From assembly GCA_964059195.1 (NCBI GenBank), contig CAXKWD010000005.1, forward strand, positions 142,005,686-142,069,685: DNA of 64,000 nt, given 5' to 3'. This stretch comes from Ectobius pallidus (taxonomy: Eukaryota > Arthropoda > Insecta > Blattodea > Ectobiidae). Below the pieces are notes generated by a model. It worked only from the letters and a program-made list of their open reading frames with translations, was not told where the DNA came from and did not search any database. The stretch's first letter is position 1; every line of letters begins with the position of its first letter. Of the stretch, positions 34,077-46,329 are shown piece after piece. Position numbers and translations under genes: made by a program.

Positions 34077-34350
34077 GGTACGCCGTAGCGTAGTGGTTGA
34101 GGCGCTGCGCTACAAACCGGAAGGTCGCGGTTCGATTTCTGATGAGGTCATAGGAGTTTTTAAATTGGCCTATCCTTCTGGTGGCACTCTGGCCCTGGGA
34201 TCGACTCAGCCTTTAACAGAAAGGAGTACCAGGAACACTCCTGGGGTTAAAGGCTGCCTGTGCATAAGGCGGATAACCTTACCAATTTCACGTGCCGAGT
34301 GTCTAAAATCAGAGAACCTTAACCTCCTGGAACCCTCTGGGCCTCCATAT
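34077..34350 (+). repeat. tRNA-derived SINE, family E, full-length-looking copy
   Basis: Head GCCGTAGCGTAGTGGTTGAG (A box) and GGTCGCGGTTCGATTTC (B box). Body ATTGGCCTATCCTTCTGGTG, GGCACTCTGGCCCTGGGATC, CAGAAAGGAGTACCAGGAAC, CCTTAACCTCCTGGAACCCT and GGGCCTCCAT. The same blocks in order occur on the minus strand at 52496-52800 and, more diverged, at 39400-39610. It is flanked on both sides by TA repeats. Confidence 0.8.
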
Positions 34351-34856
34351 ATATATAATTAATTTCACATGATTTTTTTCCCTCCATACAGCGACACTAA
34401 GTGCAACAAGAGTGTTGACTGTCCTACCAGACACACTCGATTGCAGGCTTAGAAATTCTTACAACAATTTGTTACTGTCATGGATTAAGTTGGCATGGGT
34501 CGAAAGTAATGTCGTTTCAGTCAGTTCATACTATTGTTTTCTAAGTTAAACATTGTTTTACACTGAGTGTTGTAGTTTGATTGTTTTTTATTTACAGTGA
34601 AGTTACAAACAAAATTACAAAGATGCACTGAAGACTGGTTTACGTTTTATAAACAAAGCTAAGGAAAGAAAAACCAGGAGCTCCTAAAGTAAATGAATAG
34701 TTGTGAAAGAAGTGGTTTTACTTTGAATAATTTAAACCCACATTGGATGACCATCTGCTTTATTAATATTCTTATACCAATCTGAATGCTCCATTAAAAA
34801 AAAAAAAATGTTGGAATAAAGAACAGACTGAAAAAATTCGAATATCGTATTGTTCG

Positions 34857-34861
34857 GTAAG

Positions 34862-34906
<45 letters not shown>

Positions 34907-34915
34907 TATTTATTT
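34857..34915. repeat. (ATT)n microsatellite
   Basis: About 50 bp of ATT/TTA units, followed by TTTATTTATTTT. Confidence 0.9.
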
Positions 34916-35069
34916 TTATTTTTACAGTCTGATCACCCTGCAAAAACGAGACACGCTGAAGAAATTGCTTATAGTCTGAATACCTTGCGAATCGAACTGT
35001 AACTTTTTACTGTCATATTTCATAACACATTATTTTGAAGACTGGTTTCATTATTTTTCGGCTTGTATT

Positions 35070-35185
35070 CAGGGAGTCTCACAGGCGATGAAAAATCCCG
35101 AAAAATACCACCTAGGAAACTTGTCCCGGCCAGGAATCGAACCCGGACCGCTGCGGGAGGAAGGCGAACAAATCCCCCTTTTTTC
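35070..35185 (-). repeat. SINE family D, minus fragment
   Basis: The reverse complement reads GGTCCGGGTTCGATTCCTGG (B box), CCGGGACAAGTTTCCTAGGT, then TTTCATCGCCTGTGAGACTC, parallel to 13490-13565. The distal part is absent. Confidence 0.65.
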
Positions 35186-35370
35186 TTCTTGTTTTTACTT
35201 TTTTCCTTGTTTTCGGTTTTCCCTTGTTTTTCTGTTCTTTCCTTGTTTTCCGTGTTTTCTTTATGACACACAAACACCCATGCCCGAGGCGGGACTCGAA
35301 CCCACAGCCACCTTACCCACGGCTCCAAGGCTAAGGAGACCGGCATATTCGCAACAGCGGTGTAATACAG
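35186..35370 (-). repeat. tRNA-like SINE head with GAAAACAAG-rich tail
   Basis: The reverse complement reads TTAGCCTTGGAGCCGTGGGT (A-box region) and GTGGGTTCGAGTCCCGCCTC (B box). The tail (35186-35262 on plus) is a degenerate repeat of GAAAACAAG-type units that runs into the neighbouring family-D fragment. Both are minus strand, head-to-tail. Confidence 0.55.
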
Positions 35371-35964
35371 TATTATGAATTATAAATTGACAACATCTGT
35401 TACTATTATTCAATTATTATTATTTAGGTGTGTTTACACTTTACGTATGAAGATACACTCCACAAGCATTGTATTCACAATGTTTGCTTTAGGCCTATAG
35501 AACAATAGTTTGTAATATTGGCCCATTTCATTTTAATTTTACCGGTCGCAAATGACAGAAGTGTACCATATGTCGTATATTAATTACATGCTAAGCTTTT
35601 CACTGCTACGGACGGATAAATGCGTCACATAAAAACTGTATAAATACAGAGTTATATCATTAATAGAGTAATACTTTATGTTAATAATGAGGATTTTTAT
35701 TCATGTGTTAGGGTTATCATTCGTAGAAACTAGCTGTCCAACTAAAATTTTCCTCATTGATTTGAAACTTAGAGCCCCCTTATGGTTTCACTTGACTGTT
35801 GATTATATAAACATATTATTTACGTTCTGAAAGCGTTAAGCCACAAAATAATGAGCTCTTTTTCCTCTTTTTGGCGTTTGTTCGCTTAAGCAGTACCATT
35901 TTAAGTCGTACACTTTATCAATAGAGAAATAGGCTATGGAAAATGCCGAAAATCAACCCCATAT

Positions 35965-36090
35965 TATACCACAGTATAGTATAACAGTAGCGAAGCTCTA
36001 ATGAAAGGAAAATGCATCCTTTTGACAGATCGGTGCGACACTAGCACCCCAAGCGGCCAGCAAGATGCAACTAGCAAACAGCCATTTCCA
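35965..36090 (-). repeat. Fragment sharing the 3' end of the 36969-38155 LINE
   Basis: The reverse complement contains GAGCTTCGCTACTGTTATAC and TATACTGTG, the same phrase as at 38079-38107. Upstream text (GTTGCATCTTGCTGGCCGCT) differs from the LINE, so the shared part may be a small module carried by two repeat types. Confidence 0.5.
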
Positions 36091-36968
36091 GGATTGGAAA
36101 TATACGAATATATGGCTGTATTTATTTTTATTTTTAAAATTACTAGAACGTGATTGTTACCGGAAAGGCATACTGGTGAACTCATCAAGTCATAGACTTT
36201 GTAGGAATATAAAGAAGTTGTAGTTTCAAGATCGATGACATTGAATATCTTATAAAGTATCAGACCGGTTTTCGTCCACCATATAAGCTACATCCCTACG
36301 ACAAATCTTCAAGAATTTAATTGACCTACTACTAACATATAAAACTTAATAATTTCAATAAGCATGTAGTAGTACTAGTTCAGAAATTAGGGGGGAAAGT
36401 AAAGTTCTATAGGCATATAGCCCGATATGGTCAGTATCAGATGCAATAGCAAAACACTTTTGTCTTTTTCTTCATTTTATTAAACACGATAAATTATTAA
36501 AAAGTAAAGGATTAAACACGTTATCTTTATTCTCGACGGTTTAATTTTGTTAAATTCAATTATATAGGCCTAACATAACCTCGTGTTAAAACATTTTCAA
36601 AATTAGTAGGGTCAGGTGGGGTATTTGTAAATAGGCCTATATATTTAGAAACCTTTGCTTCGTTAGGATTTTCATTTATGATATACATATACAAATAATT
36701 AATTGTATATAGCATTTACAAGCCATATCTGCTCCTAAAATTAAAAGAAATAGGAGTAAATGCACTAGTATGAATGCAAGCATGTTAATCACAAATTTGC
36801 AATTTAATTTCACAAATAACTGTTTTTTCTTACCTCTCAGGATCTTTAGGGAACCTGAAGAAAGATAAATCGGGAGAATTCCTTTGGCTGTTGGTGAAAT
36901 TTATAGCACCACAACCATTTCTATAAAATATTGTTGACTTTTTCATAAGCAACAATTTGCTCTTTTAA

Positions 36969-37853
36969 ATTTTCATCAATGACTTACCAGATAACTTAAG
37001 TGACGAATCAAAGGCATTGCTTTTTGCAGATGATACTAGTGTACTCGTAACAGGAAAGTCACAAGAAGATTTAGCAAGACTAGCTACAAAGACTTTTCAC
37101 GAATTAAATACTTGGTTTCTAGCTAATAAAATGTCACTTAATATTGATAAGACCCACTTTATTCAATTTAGAACAAAAAATAGATATATCTCAAACATTG
37201 TAATCAATTATCAAACACAAATCATAGAGGAAATTAGCAACATAAAATTCTTAGGACTACAAATTGACCAAAATCTTGACTGGAAGAAACACATTGTAAT
37301 GATAAGTTCTAAGCTAAGTTCAGCATGTTTTGCGCTACGAACTTTGAATGATATATTACAACAGGACGCATTACTCACGGTATATTTTGCATATTTTCAC
37401 TCTGTTATGAGGTACGGAATCATTTTTTGGGGTAACTCGGCACATAGGGAAAAAATATTTAGATTACAGAAGCGAGCAATAAGAATAATATGTGGAAAGA
37501 AAAAACGAGAATCTTGTAAACCGCTGTTTGAAAAATTAAAAGTCCTCACTCTCACCGGAGAGTATATATACTCTGTTATGTGTTACATGGTAGATAATAT
37601 TGATAAATTTCAAAGTAATCACAGTATACACGGGCGTACTACTAGAAACATGAATGATTTACATAGACCAGCTAACTCATTAAAACTTTTTCAGAAAGGT
37701 GCTTATTATTCCGCAATACAAATATACAATAACCTTCCAAAAGAGATTAAATCACTATGTATTAAAAGCAAATGCAAATCTTTCAAAAGAGCTCTGAAGC
37801 AATATTTAGTAACTCACACCTTCTACAATATGGATGATTTCTTTTCAGCTTGA
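36969..37853 (+). pseudogene. Non-LTR retrotransposon reverse transcriptase, 5'-truncated, frame intact
   Basis: This is the longest real coding frame in the window: about 294 codons from a stop at 36966 to the TGA at 37851. There is no true start; the frame is simply open, beginning IFINDLPDN. Visible in order: the palm motif LFADDTSVLV (catalytic FADD), WFLANKMSLNIDKTHFIQF, IKFLGLQIDQNLDWKKHI, the thumb block YFAYFHSVMRYGIIFWGNS, LQKRAIRIICG, and CKPLFEKLKVLTLTGEYIYS. This is the layout of Jockey/CR1-type ORF2 from palm to C-terminus. The N-terminal endonuclease and fingers are missing. With no stops or frameshifts over 885 bp, it is one of the younger insertions here, but dead. Confidence 0.88.
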
Positions 37854-38155
37854 GTAAGTGTGACATAACAATTCTTGTATCATGTTTTTTTTTTTTTTTT
37901 TTTTTTATAACATGCATGTATTTTTATCTGACGTGTTCTATATCCTTGAGCCCTGCTCAACACAGGATCTACAGAACGAGACATCTACATCTACATCTAC
38001 ATCTACATCTAACAAATTGTGTTGCTTCTTGCTCATCGCTACGAGCGCTGCAGTCGCGCCGGTTGAAAAAACTGTATGGAGCTTCGCTACTGTTATACTA
38101 TACTGTGATTATACTTTATAACAATTAACCTCTATGTAAGGTAAATATTTAATAA
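37854..38155 (+). mobile_element. 3' UTR of the 36969 LINE, with (ATCTAC)n
   Basis: Contains a T19-20 tract (about 37885-37906), the phrase TTCTATATCCTTGAGCCCTG, a (CTACAT)n hexamer array (37979-38011) and GAGCTTCGCTACTGTTATAC. It ends near TTAATAAATTGATATTTC. The UTR is shared with minus fragments at 28515-28640 and 35965-36090. Confidence 0.65.
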
Positions 38156-38239
38156 ATTGATATTTCATTTCATGTGGACGCTATTATTTCATTATTTTCA
38201 GATAGGACTTGCTCTAAAATGTGTATACAGTGAAGTACG

Positions 38240-38770
38240 GTGTGCTGTAGCATTTAAGTAATTTTAATATTTTATGCTCTCTTGTTACCTGAATTACATT
38301 ATAAGGTATAAAAATTAGTAGTTGTATATATTACATTAAACAACAAAAGTAAGGTCAGTGCAACACGTTTTAGTAAATTGTAAACTAGAAAACGGAAACG
38401 TCACTTTAATATTAGACCTATACAATCAGTTCCGCAAACATTAGGCTATGTACTATCAATTATTGTACAGTTGGCTCTCAAAACATTCATCTAGCCAAAT
38501 ATTCGTATGCTGGAATTTGAATTAACAGAGATGTGCACAGTATTTTAAAACCTGTCAAAAATATGCCGTTAGAAAAGTGACAAATTAATAAAATGAGCAC
38601 AGATATTTTAATATCAAGCAAATGTTATGAATTATGATGCATTATCGCAGAAGTAACAAAATATGCAACAATATGCAAGATGAAACCATACATTTTCTGT
38701 TATTTCTTTCATGTCTTGTGCAAATTTTAACACTAGCATGTAATAGAGTGTATTATTAAAAATAAGATTT
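38240..38770. repeat. Dispersed repeat, copy 2 (see 3700-4190)
   Basis: Aligns in order with copy 1: ATTTAAGTAATTTTAATATT, TACAATCAGTTCCGCAAACA, ATTATTGTACAGTTGGCTCT, GACAAATTAATAAAATGAGC and TTTTAATATCAAGCAAATGT, then GTTATTTCTTTCATGTCTTG. It follows immediately after the LINE 3' end. Confidence 0.65.
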
Positions 38771-39399
38771 TTCATTAATTTGCAGGCCTTAGCGATAACC
38801 TTTATGGTTACCATGATTGGCGGTCATGCATAACAAACAGTATACCGATGCAACTTTGGGATCTATTAGCGCCCACGGCGTTTTACGTCCGATGTTATGA
38901 ATTCTTACTGGCGAATCTCCATGTTCAGCTTTGGTACTAGACTATCCTTGTTTCGAGCTTACGTAGGGTTGCCTATTGATTTTTCTGCCCAGATTGGTGA
39001 TAATGGATTTCCTCTCTGATGCATCCGTTTACACACCCCTGGACATTTGTCATGCACAGCATCACACAACACAACAATGACAATTTTTGAAACCAATATA
39101 AACCGATCCATCAAGTGAATGGGGATGTAAACACGAGGGTGGGTGCAGCACATTAATTGTGGGGATCTTCAACTGCATGCATGACTACACCCTGATTCAC
39201 AAGTTTGCTCATGCTGCGCATAGCCCATTATGTCATGTGCAAAGCTGTGTTCTCATTGTTCTCAAAGGACCTTTGTTCAGTTAAAAACATTCAGGCCCAT
39301 TGGCTGTCAGCATGAAATAATAACCAGTTAACATAGGCTTAGAGTAGCATGCTGCCATATGCCTATGATTAGGCTACTCTCCACACCATTTGAGTATTT

Positions 39400-39610
39400 T
39401 AGTAAGACTTCTTTGTCGACCAGAACCACGCACCGTCTGCCTTTACCCCCAAGATTGTGCTCGATACTCCTTTCTGTTGGAGGCTGATTAGATCCCACGA
39501 TTATAGTTCCACCGATTAGGCCGATTGCAAAATCTCGAAGGGGGGTCGATCCGCGGCCTTCCAGTTTGTTGCGCATTCCCTCGTCCAACTGTCCCATCCG
39601 TACCCTAATG
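39400..39610 (-). repeat. SINE family E, diverged minus copy
   Basis: The reverse complement has AACTGGAAGGCCGCGGATCG (B-box region), TCGGCCTAATCGGTGGAACT, then CAACAGAAAGGAGTATCGAG and TTGGGGGTAAAGGC. These match 34110-34255 with many substitutions. Confidence 0.6.
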
Positions 39611-39619
39611 AATTAATGA

Positions 39620-40580
39620 TACTGGAATTAGATAGCATGATAACATACTGTCTTTTTATAGGGCTAGTTCTATGTGTAGGAACCTGTTGCCTTTTATTGA
39701 ATTGCATGGTAACTGAAGTCATCTGATTAATCCAAGGTTTTATTATAAGAGCATTATATCATTCACTGCAGAAACAGGTGTAATAAAATAAGCCTTTCTA
39801 GAAGTACTTTCTACACTGATATTAAAATCAAATTTTCTGGAAAAGATAAGAATCAGAAGTAAACATTTTCTTCCATAACAAAAGATTGTATTTCAGATAC
39901 ATGAATCATACATGACGTATTATTGACATTCTAGAACAGGACAAACTTGACTAAAATAGAAGATTGAGTCAAATGTCATGTAGGCTAATATCCTTCCATA
40001 CCATTATAGACTTGTTGCCTCATGGTGCACTCTCTTTTTTTAGATACGAAAGTACATGTTTGATGGGATAAAATCATATTCTTCTTGCCTCACCATTGCC
40101 GTCAGACGCTCTGTTAGAGGTATTGTTCCTCACATTGAAATTCATTTATATGAGGTACAATGATTTGCAAGGGATCGTTAAATTGGGAAAGTGCCATTCG
40201 CATATAATTATAACAGACTCTATATCCGTCAGCATTTACGGAATGAGTGTATGATAATCCCCAAAGAACTGGTGCTCCCTCAAGATAGAACGAATCACCA
40301 TCGAAGGGTACCATCACTTTTACGATCTTTGTTCTCGATTTCTTCTTTTCCTTCTTATCAGATTATATAGGGCCAGAAGTTTTCTTGGATTAAAGTCGTT
40401 ACATGAATATCTAGTCAACACTGTTCTATACGTTCATGTCATATCCGTCGCAATGTAGCCTATTGTGAACAAAGTCAGCAACGCGACACAATATCGCGCT
40501 GCATGTCGCAGATGTCGCACCATTGTAAAAGTTACTTTAAGCATCACTCTTACAGTACTATCAACCCTCTCGTAGATTAA
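39620..40580. other. Anonymous stretch
   Basis: No repeat pair or coding frame that I can support. Confidence 0.45.
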
Positions 40581-40589
40581 TTTTTTTAA

Positions 40590-41112
40590 AAATAAAGTGC
40601 AATCACACACTCACATAAGAATTAAAAAAACAACGTCAAATTGGTTGGATACGGGATTTGAACCAGGTACCTCCAGAATGCGAGTACAACGCGTTACCAT
40701 TTCGGCCACCTCGCTCACTTTGACAGTCTAGTTTGATAATCGTTATGTGAAGGAATAGTGAGTTATTTGTCAAACTAAATGTATTGCAACTTCCAAAGCC
40801 GTATATGAACACTCTAAAACAGTATGTTGTCATGATAACTGATTTGCATTTGATAAATTATTTATAATATATTACCATGAAATAGGCACTAAATTGGGCT
40901 TTACTCCGGCACCGGTCAAACGATTTGGTCCAACATCAATAGGCTTCTTCCCATGGACGTTATAAATGTGTATACCAAGTTTCATGAAAATCCGATAAAG
41001 CGTATTTGAGTTATCGCACGTACAGACACACGAACGGAGAGACATTTATCGTCCCCCACGCAATCTTATAAAGTACCATTCTGGACGGACAGACATTTTC
41101 TGGCACTTAATA
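40590..41112 (-). repeat. Composite repeat with tRNA-like segment, copy 1
   Basis: Matches 44575-45068 along about 500 bp in the same orientation. On the minus strand it holds GAGGTGGCCGAAATGGTAAC (A box) and CCTGGTTCAAATCCCG (B box) at about 40655-40715. Unlike the SINEs, 400 bp of shared sequence lies upstream of the A box: TTGCAACTTCCAAAGCCGTA, CATGGACGTTATAAATGT, CCAAGTTTCATGAAAATCCG and GAGTTATCGC with (GGACAGAC)-type text. Either the tRNA part is the 3' module of a larger element or a SINE sits in it. Confidence 0.7.
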
Positions 41113-41209
41113 AATGCGAGAATATTTTATTTCTTTGTCACAATGCACAAAAACATTTCTCCTAGTAATGCTCCATTAATAAAGCATAATAATAACAACT
41201 ATATTAGAT

Positions 41210-41900
41210 CAGCGGTAGGCTATTTCTAGCTTTTAGAAATGATTTACAGTTGTTGGGGTTTCAGGAGTTACGACTTTCAGGCAAATTTGTTTTTCGGCAT
41301 GTGATATACCATGATGATAATGTGGCCACCACTGCACTCTTTACACTCTCTTACCCCGAGAAGTTGTATGAAAGTAAACTTCCTTAGCTATCAGCATAAT
41401 CATTTCTGGACATGACAGAGGAAGAAATATCCCTTGCTGCTGCCTCAGATCAACCCTGGGATTCCAATCCATAGTCGTTCACCATACCGGTACGACCACA
41501 CCTGCTTTATAATGAAAAGTGTAGGCCTACATTGATAAACAGGGGAAGAGAATATCGAACTGTGATTTTCAGCTTTGTACGCTGACATCGACAAACTTTG
41601 CTCCCGAGACAGTGCCCACTTCTAAAGTCCAAATATTCACAGTAGGTCCCTTAGCGACCTCACTACAGATTGACGCAGCTAACAGTGATATTGCATGATT
41701 ACAAAGTTAGTTCAATATTTATATTTAGTCTGTAGAGGAAAATTTGTTGTAGGAAGATAAAAGAAAAGCTTATAAAAACAAAATTTTCTAAATAAACAGT
41801 ACACTGTAGAATTCTTCCTTGAAGCACACGTGATTAATATTACGTTGCTATCACCATGGTCAGTAATTCTGATGTTTATTTTCCTTATCAAGAAGATTAT
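41210..41900. other. Anonymous stretch
   Basis: Nothing recognised beyond AT-rich unique sequence. Confidence 0.45.
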
Positions 41901-41919
41901 ATTAAAGTAATAAATTAAT

Positions 41920-42690
41920 CAATAATTTATTTATTTATTTTGTTGAAAATATAACAGGCTCATTGCTCAATTACAACATTCTCATATACTAATTATACCA
42001 GTTTTACAACACTAATATTATATGCTTTAAATATTTAAACTAATACTACAACTAAAAAAATATAGAAAAAAGAAAGAAGAAACACAAACAATATGGAAAA
42101 TTACACAATGAATGGAACAGATCAAAACATAAGTAATATAATAGTTTTGGAGGAAACGAAATACTTAATAAAGAAAATGACATGGAGCATATTTTAACTA
42201 TCGCTTTTTTAATTATTACTATTTTTAAGTTTTAAAATTTTTATCACATATATTTTTAAACAGCTTATTGTTAGTATTAAATATATCTATATTCCCATTT
42301 TGCGCAATAGATTCTATAGACGGACTATTATGGGAGTCAGTGTTTGATTTTGGAATGAGAAAAAGATTATGCAATTTATAAGATCTATAACGTGGGACAT
42401 AAAAATATATTTCTTCGAGAATATTAATATAATCTATTTCGTTATTAAGTAATTTGTATACAAACAACAATGCATGACAATTTCGTCTGTGTGATAATTC
42501 AGGGATATTGAAATACTGTAATATAGTTGAATATGATTCAATTCCACTATCTGTCTGTGATTCGGGTGTTTAGGGCATAGGTAGATGAAATATGCGAACA
42601 ATTGAATGCTGAAACGCCAAGGGGTTTTTATACGGAAAAAGAATAGAAGATTAAACCTGTATGACCCGTATAGAACCACAAAAATAAGCT
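41920..42690 (-). pseudogene. Non-LTR retrotransposon (family F), ORF2 C-terminus and 3' UTR
   Basis: The reverse complement encodes ILQYFNIPELSHRRNCHA-like text, then the open frame 42470-42225: LLFVYKLLNNEIDYINILEE, YFYVPRYRSYKLHNLFLIPK and NNKLFKNICDKNFKTLK. This resembles the C-terminal region after the thumb in Jockey-like ORF2. A further block near 42560-42680 (RIKTPWRFSIQLFAYFIYLC) lies in another frame. The 3' UTR (41920-42220) is the one at 5100-5420 and 29240-29560, so this copy tells which protein end that UTR belongs to. Confidence 0.75.
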
Positions 42691-43350
42691 GACTGAAAGA
42701 AATGTATGAGATTTTTAAAGAAACAGTATAGTTTTAAGGGCGATGTTATTTTTGTATATTTACGGGGAGGGGAACGACCTATTCATATCAATAAACATGC
42801 TGTAAAGTAGAGGAGGAATTTCTGAGTAGTTGGGGTGAACAAGCGAGAGCTATTGGTTGAATATCGTGGGAAGGCTTACATACTCATGAATAAATACATG
42901 CGTAATTACTAGTACAGTAGGTGTCTTTATCAGACAGTAGGCGTAGTTTCATTCATGATATTCGATAACTAGGATGCTCCTGAATATATGGGTTATGAGC
43001 CGAAGAGGAGGAACGCTTTGTGTGTATTTATGTGCTTTTCATGTGCGATCGTGACTGATGAAGCGAATTACGCTAGTCGACCATGTCTAGACATATTCAT
43101 CGTGTCGTGTTCGTATGACTGTTCCCACGCTTAAATGCGATTCCCTTTTCCACGGGTGAACTTATTAGGTAGATTGTTTCGCAGAGGAGTTACGGAAATT
43201 TGCTATGAATCTTACTAATATTTCGAGTAATGAAATTAATGGCAGTCATTTTCATAATCATAATCTTCTTCTTTTGAATCATAATCGCTGCTGGATTTTG
43301 ATTACCATGTTTGCTCGTTGCCATTACCTAAATGACTCAATTACAATAAT

Positions 43351-43505
43351 CAGTGGCGGACGCAGATTTTTTCCGGGGGGGGGGATTTGAATAGGTAGAA
43401 AGAATAATAAAAAAAAATTAACTTACATATATAATTAGTTTATAAAACTGGCCACTTAGAGTGCATATATAGCCTTTTTCCATCCCCCCCCTGCGTCCGC
43501 CACTG
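43351..43505. mobile_element. hAT-type MITE, 155 bp, perfect TIR and TSD
   Basis: CAGTGGCGGACGCAG at the left and its exact reverse complement at the right (15 of 15). It is flanked by identical 8-mers ACAATAAT (43343-43350 and 43506-43513). The interior is AT-rich with G and C runs just inside the ends. No ORF. The perfect duplication suggests a rather recent insertion. Confidence 0.92.
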
Positions 43506-44009
43506 ACAATAATTCTACTATAACTTCTTTCAGTTAAAATTTATTTATTTATTTATTTATTTGGTCTTGTGTATTTAATCTGGTGGATTATAGACCACGA
43601 GACCTTCTCTTTAACATCACCAGTGTTATAAGTACGGTTCGGATGTTTAAGACTTTAAAAGTCATAAATATATAAGACAATATGACCTTAAAATAGGCTA
43701 CCTAATGTGACCCAAAAAGTACAGAATATGGCCAAACAAGTAATTACAAATTTAATGAATCACACAAAATGTCTACAGTATTTGAATATTAAATCATGCT
43801 GAAAGTAAAGTTTTGTTTCTCTTGTAATGCTGCATTGCAATAGGCTATATTAGGCTACTATATACAATCCAACTAAAAAATGAAGTAAATGTAAGCCTAA
43901 AGAAAGCGAAATGTAGCACTCCGCCGAAGACGAAGTAGGCCTATAATATTGTAAAATTATGCCTACGTGAAATAAATGAGCAACTAAATAAATACAAATA
44001 AATACATGT

Positions 44010-44290
44010 ACCTCACTTATAGTACGAGACGAGTACTCATTCCCGGAGGTTTAACGTTCGAATCTCATGACCTACCGATCGAATTTTAATTTTTAGAGGT
44101 TTTCTCGGTCAAAACTGCATATGCTGGATTGAAATTTTCATACCACGTATCTCAAATTTCCCCTGTCTGTTGTCTTTTATCGTTCTCACGTCTTAGGAAG
44201 AAACCTGTTTTGAGTCCATCTCATACCAATGTATGTAGGCCATAATTCATAGATATGTGCCTTCCCGTTGAAGGCTTTGCTTGTAAATAG
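44010..44290 (+). repeat. tRNA-like SINE fragment
   Basis: A-box-like ATAGTACGAGACGAGTACTC and B-box-like AACGTTCGAATCTC, then ATGCTGGATTGAAATTTTCA. No second copy was identified here. Confidence 0.4.
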
Positions 44291-44574
44291 AAGAAGAAAA
44301 AAGTAAAATGAAATTAGAAAAGAATATCATAAAACAATTAAAATGCTCAAATATCTTTTCTCATATAGAAATAAAATCATATAAACTGATTATAATTGCA
44401 ATTATGATATGCAAAAAATAAGTTTAAAAAAATTGATTTCCAAGTTAAGCTCCAGATTAATTAATCAAGCAGGGCTTGCGGAAGAACAAATGTCTAGGCC
44501 TAGTTAAAAAAATCAGATTAAAATCATCCAGCATCAGCAGAACTATAGTCTACAGATTTGTGATATAATGACAA

Positions 44575-45068
44575 TAGCACACTCACAGAAAAATAAAAAA
44601 ATAAATGTCAAATTGGTCGGCTTCGGGATTTGAACCAAGGACCTGCAGAAGACGAGTCCAAGACGTTACCATCTCGGGCACCCCGCTCAGTTTAACGGTC
44701 TAGTTTGATAAGCGTTTGTAAAGGAATAGGCCTAGTGTTATTTGTCATAGCTAACTGTATTGCAACTTCCAAAGCCGTATATGGAGATTCTAAAACAATA
44801 GGCCTATGTTGTTATGATAACTGATTTGCATTTGATAAATTCTTTCTAATACATTACCATAAAATAGGCACTAAATTTGGTATTACTCTGGTACCGGTCA
44901 ACCGATTTAATCCAAAATGAATAGGCTTCTTTCCATGGACGTTATAAATGTTTATACCAAGTTTCATGAAAATCCGACAAAGCGTATTTGAGTTATCGCG
45001 CGTACACACACACGGACGGACAGACAGACATTTTCCCGTCCCCCACAATCTCATACTGGCACTTAATA
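44575..45068 (-). repeat. Composite repeat with tRNA-like segment, copy 2
   Basis: Counterpart of 40590-41112: CAAATTGGTCGGCTTCGGGA, TTTGAACCAAGGACCTGCAG, GCAACTTCCAAAGCCGTATA, CCATGGACGTTATAAATGTT, CCAAGTTTCATGAAAATCCG, then a (GGAC/AGAC)n run and GGCACTTAATAAA at the end. Confidence 0.7.
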
Positions 45069-45869
45069 AAAATAACGTGCTTTTGCAAAGAAATCTGGGA
45101 TCATTCATATTAGATACATTTACAGCCTTTGTCAGCCCTTTGTTGTATTACACTTTTGTACATTTACTTTTGACCAAGAGGTTAATTAAATGTTTTTGTG
45201 AATCGATTCCTTACACATCACTCACAGAGGAACCACATGATCTAATGGTTCAGTTACTGTTTGTTCTATTATATCATGTTGTTCGCTATCTGTCTTCAAA
45301 AGTGTAGCAGAAAATTTCTCTAGCATCCCATATTTTGTCATAGGATGCCGCATACATAAAGCAATACCCGGTTCCTTCACGGACATAAAGTAAGCGTGAA
45401 GAAAGAAATTTTATCACTTGAAGTGGTAACATTGCAGAACTTCCGAAACAGCAGTGATGTTGTTAGAGCGGAACTGGAAATAGCCTACAATGTTATCATA
45501 CTCTTGCTATTCACATTAATTAAGATTATTTATTTATAGTTAAAAGTTTCACATGCTTTTTTACAGCATATTAAAAAGAGGGGAAGTTTGTGATAATTGA
45601 AGTTGATGACCTATTAATAGTTATTTAAAAATAATCATTCTCCTATTTTTATAGAAAATCGACCTGAAATCGTAAAAAAATGAAATTAAAATGTAAAAGA
45701 GTTACAAATTTTATTTTAAACTTCAGTTGCATTAAACAAATTCTTTATCTTAAAAATGTAATTTTATTAAAAAAATTGTATACCAAAACAAATGTCCCTA
45801 AGACAAAAGATTGGAATCAAAACTATAATATTTCAATGCAGTGTATAAGTAATTTAATCTACTGGTTCG

Positions 45870-46100
45870 TTGGTATATGATTATTTAACGACGGTAATAT
45901 ACTGCAACTTAGGCCTGTGACCGTCGTCGGTGTGTTAGAATTTTGTCCAGCAGGAGTTCTTTTACATGCCAGAATCTACTGACATGAACCTGTCACATTT
46001 AAGCACACATAAATGCCATCGACCTGGGCCGGGATCGAACCCGCAACTTTGTGCACAGGAAGCCAGCGCGATACTGACTGCAACACCCTGGCCGATTAAT
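45870..46100 (-). repeat. SINE family B, full minus copy
   Basis: The reverse complement starts GGCCAGGGTGTTGCAGTCAG (A box), then GTTGCGGGTTCGATCCCGGC (B box), then GGCATTTATGTGTGCTTAAA, TGTGACAGGTTCATG, CTGGACAAAATTCTAACACA and GGTCACAGGCCTAAGTTGCA. It agrees with 8340-8545 (plus) and 29000-29150 (minus). Confidence 0.75.
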
Positions 46101-46329
46101 TTACTGCTCTTAAGAATGGGACCTCATTTAATTTTTACTGTATTGAAAGACAAAGATAGGATTAGTTCTGCCTCCTGGAAATGTGACGGTTAAGACTTTT
46201 TTTTATGTAACTACCGGAACTGCTGGTCACTTCTAAAATTGTATAATAAAAATGCCCTAAATATGACGAATATCTTGAAATAATTACTTATCAATCAAAA
46301 TCAATGGACGAATGCAACATAGAATGAGA

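Noticed and set aside
35020..35346. 108-codon minus frame containing a basic KENTENKERTEKQ-like run
   Set aside because: It spans two SINE heads and a GAAAACAAG-rich tail; the lysine/glutamate run is the tail in translation.
44948..45307. 119-codon plus frame with hydrophobic segments
   Set aside because: The first third is repeat sequence on its antisense strand; the remainder has no family resemblance and no supporting second copy.
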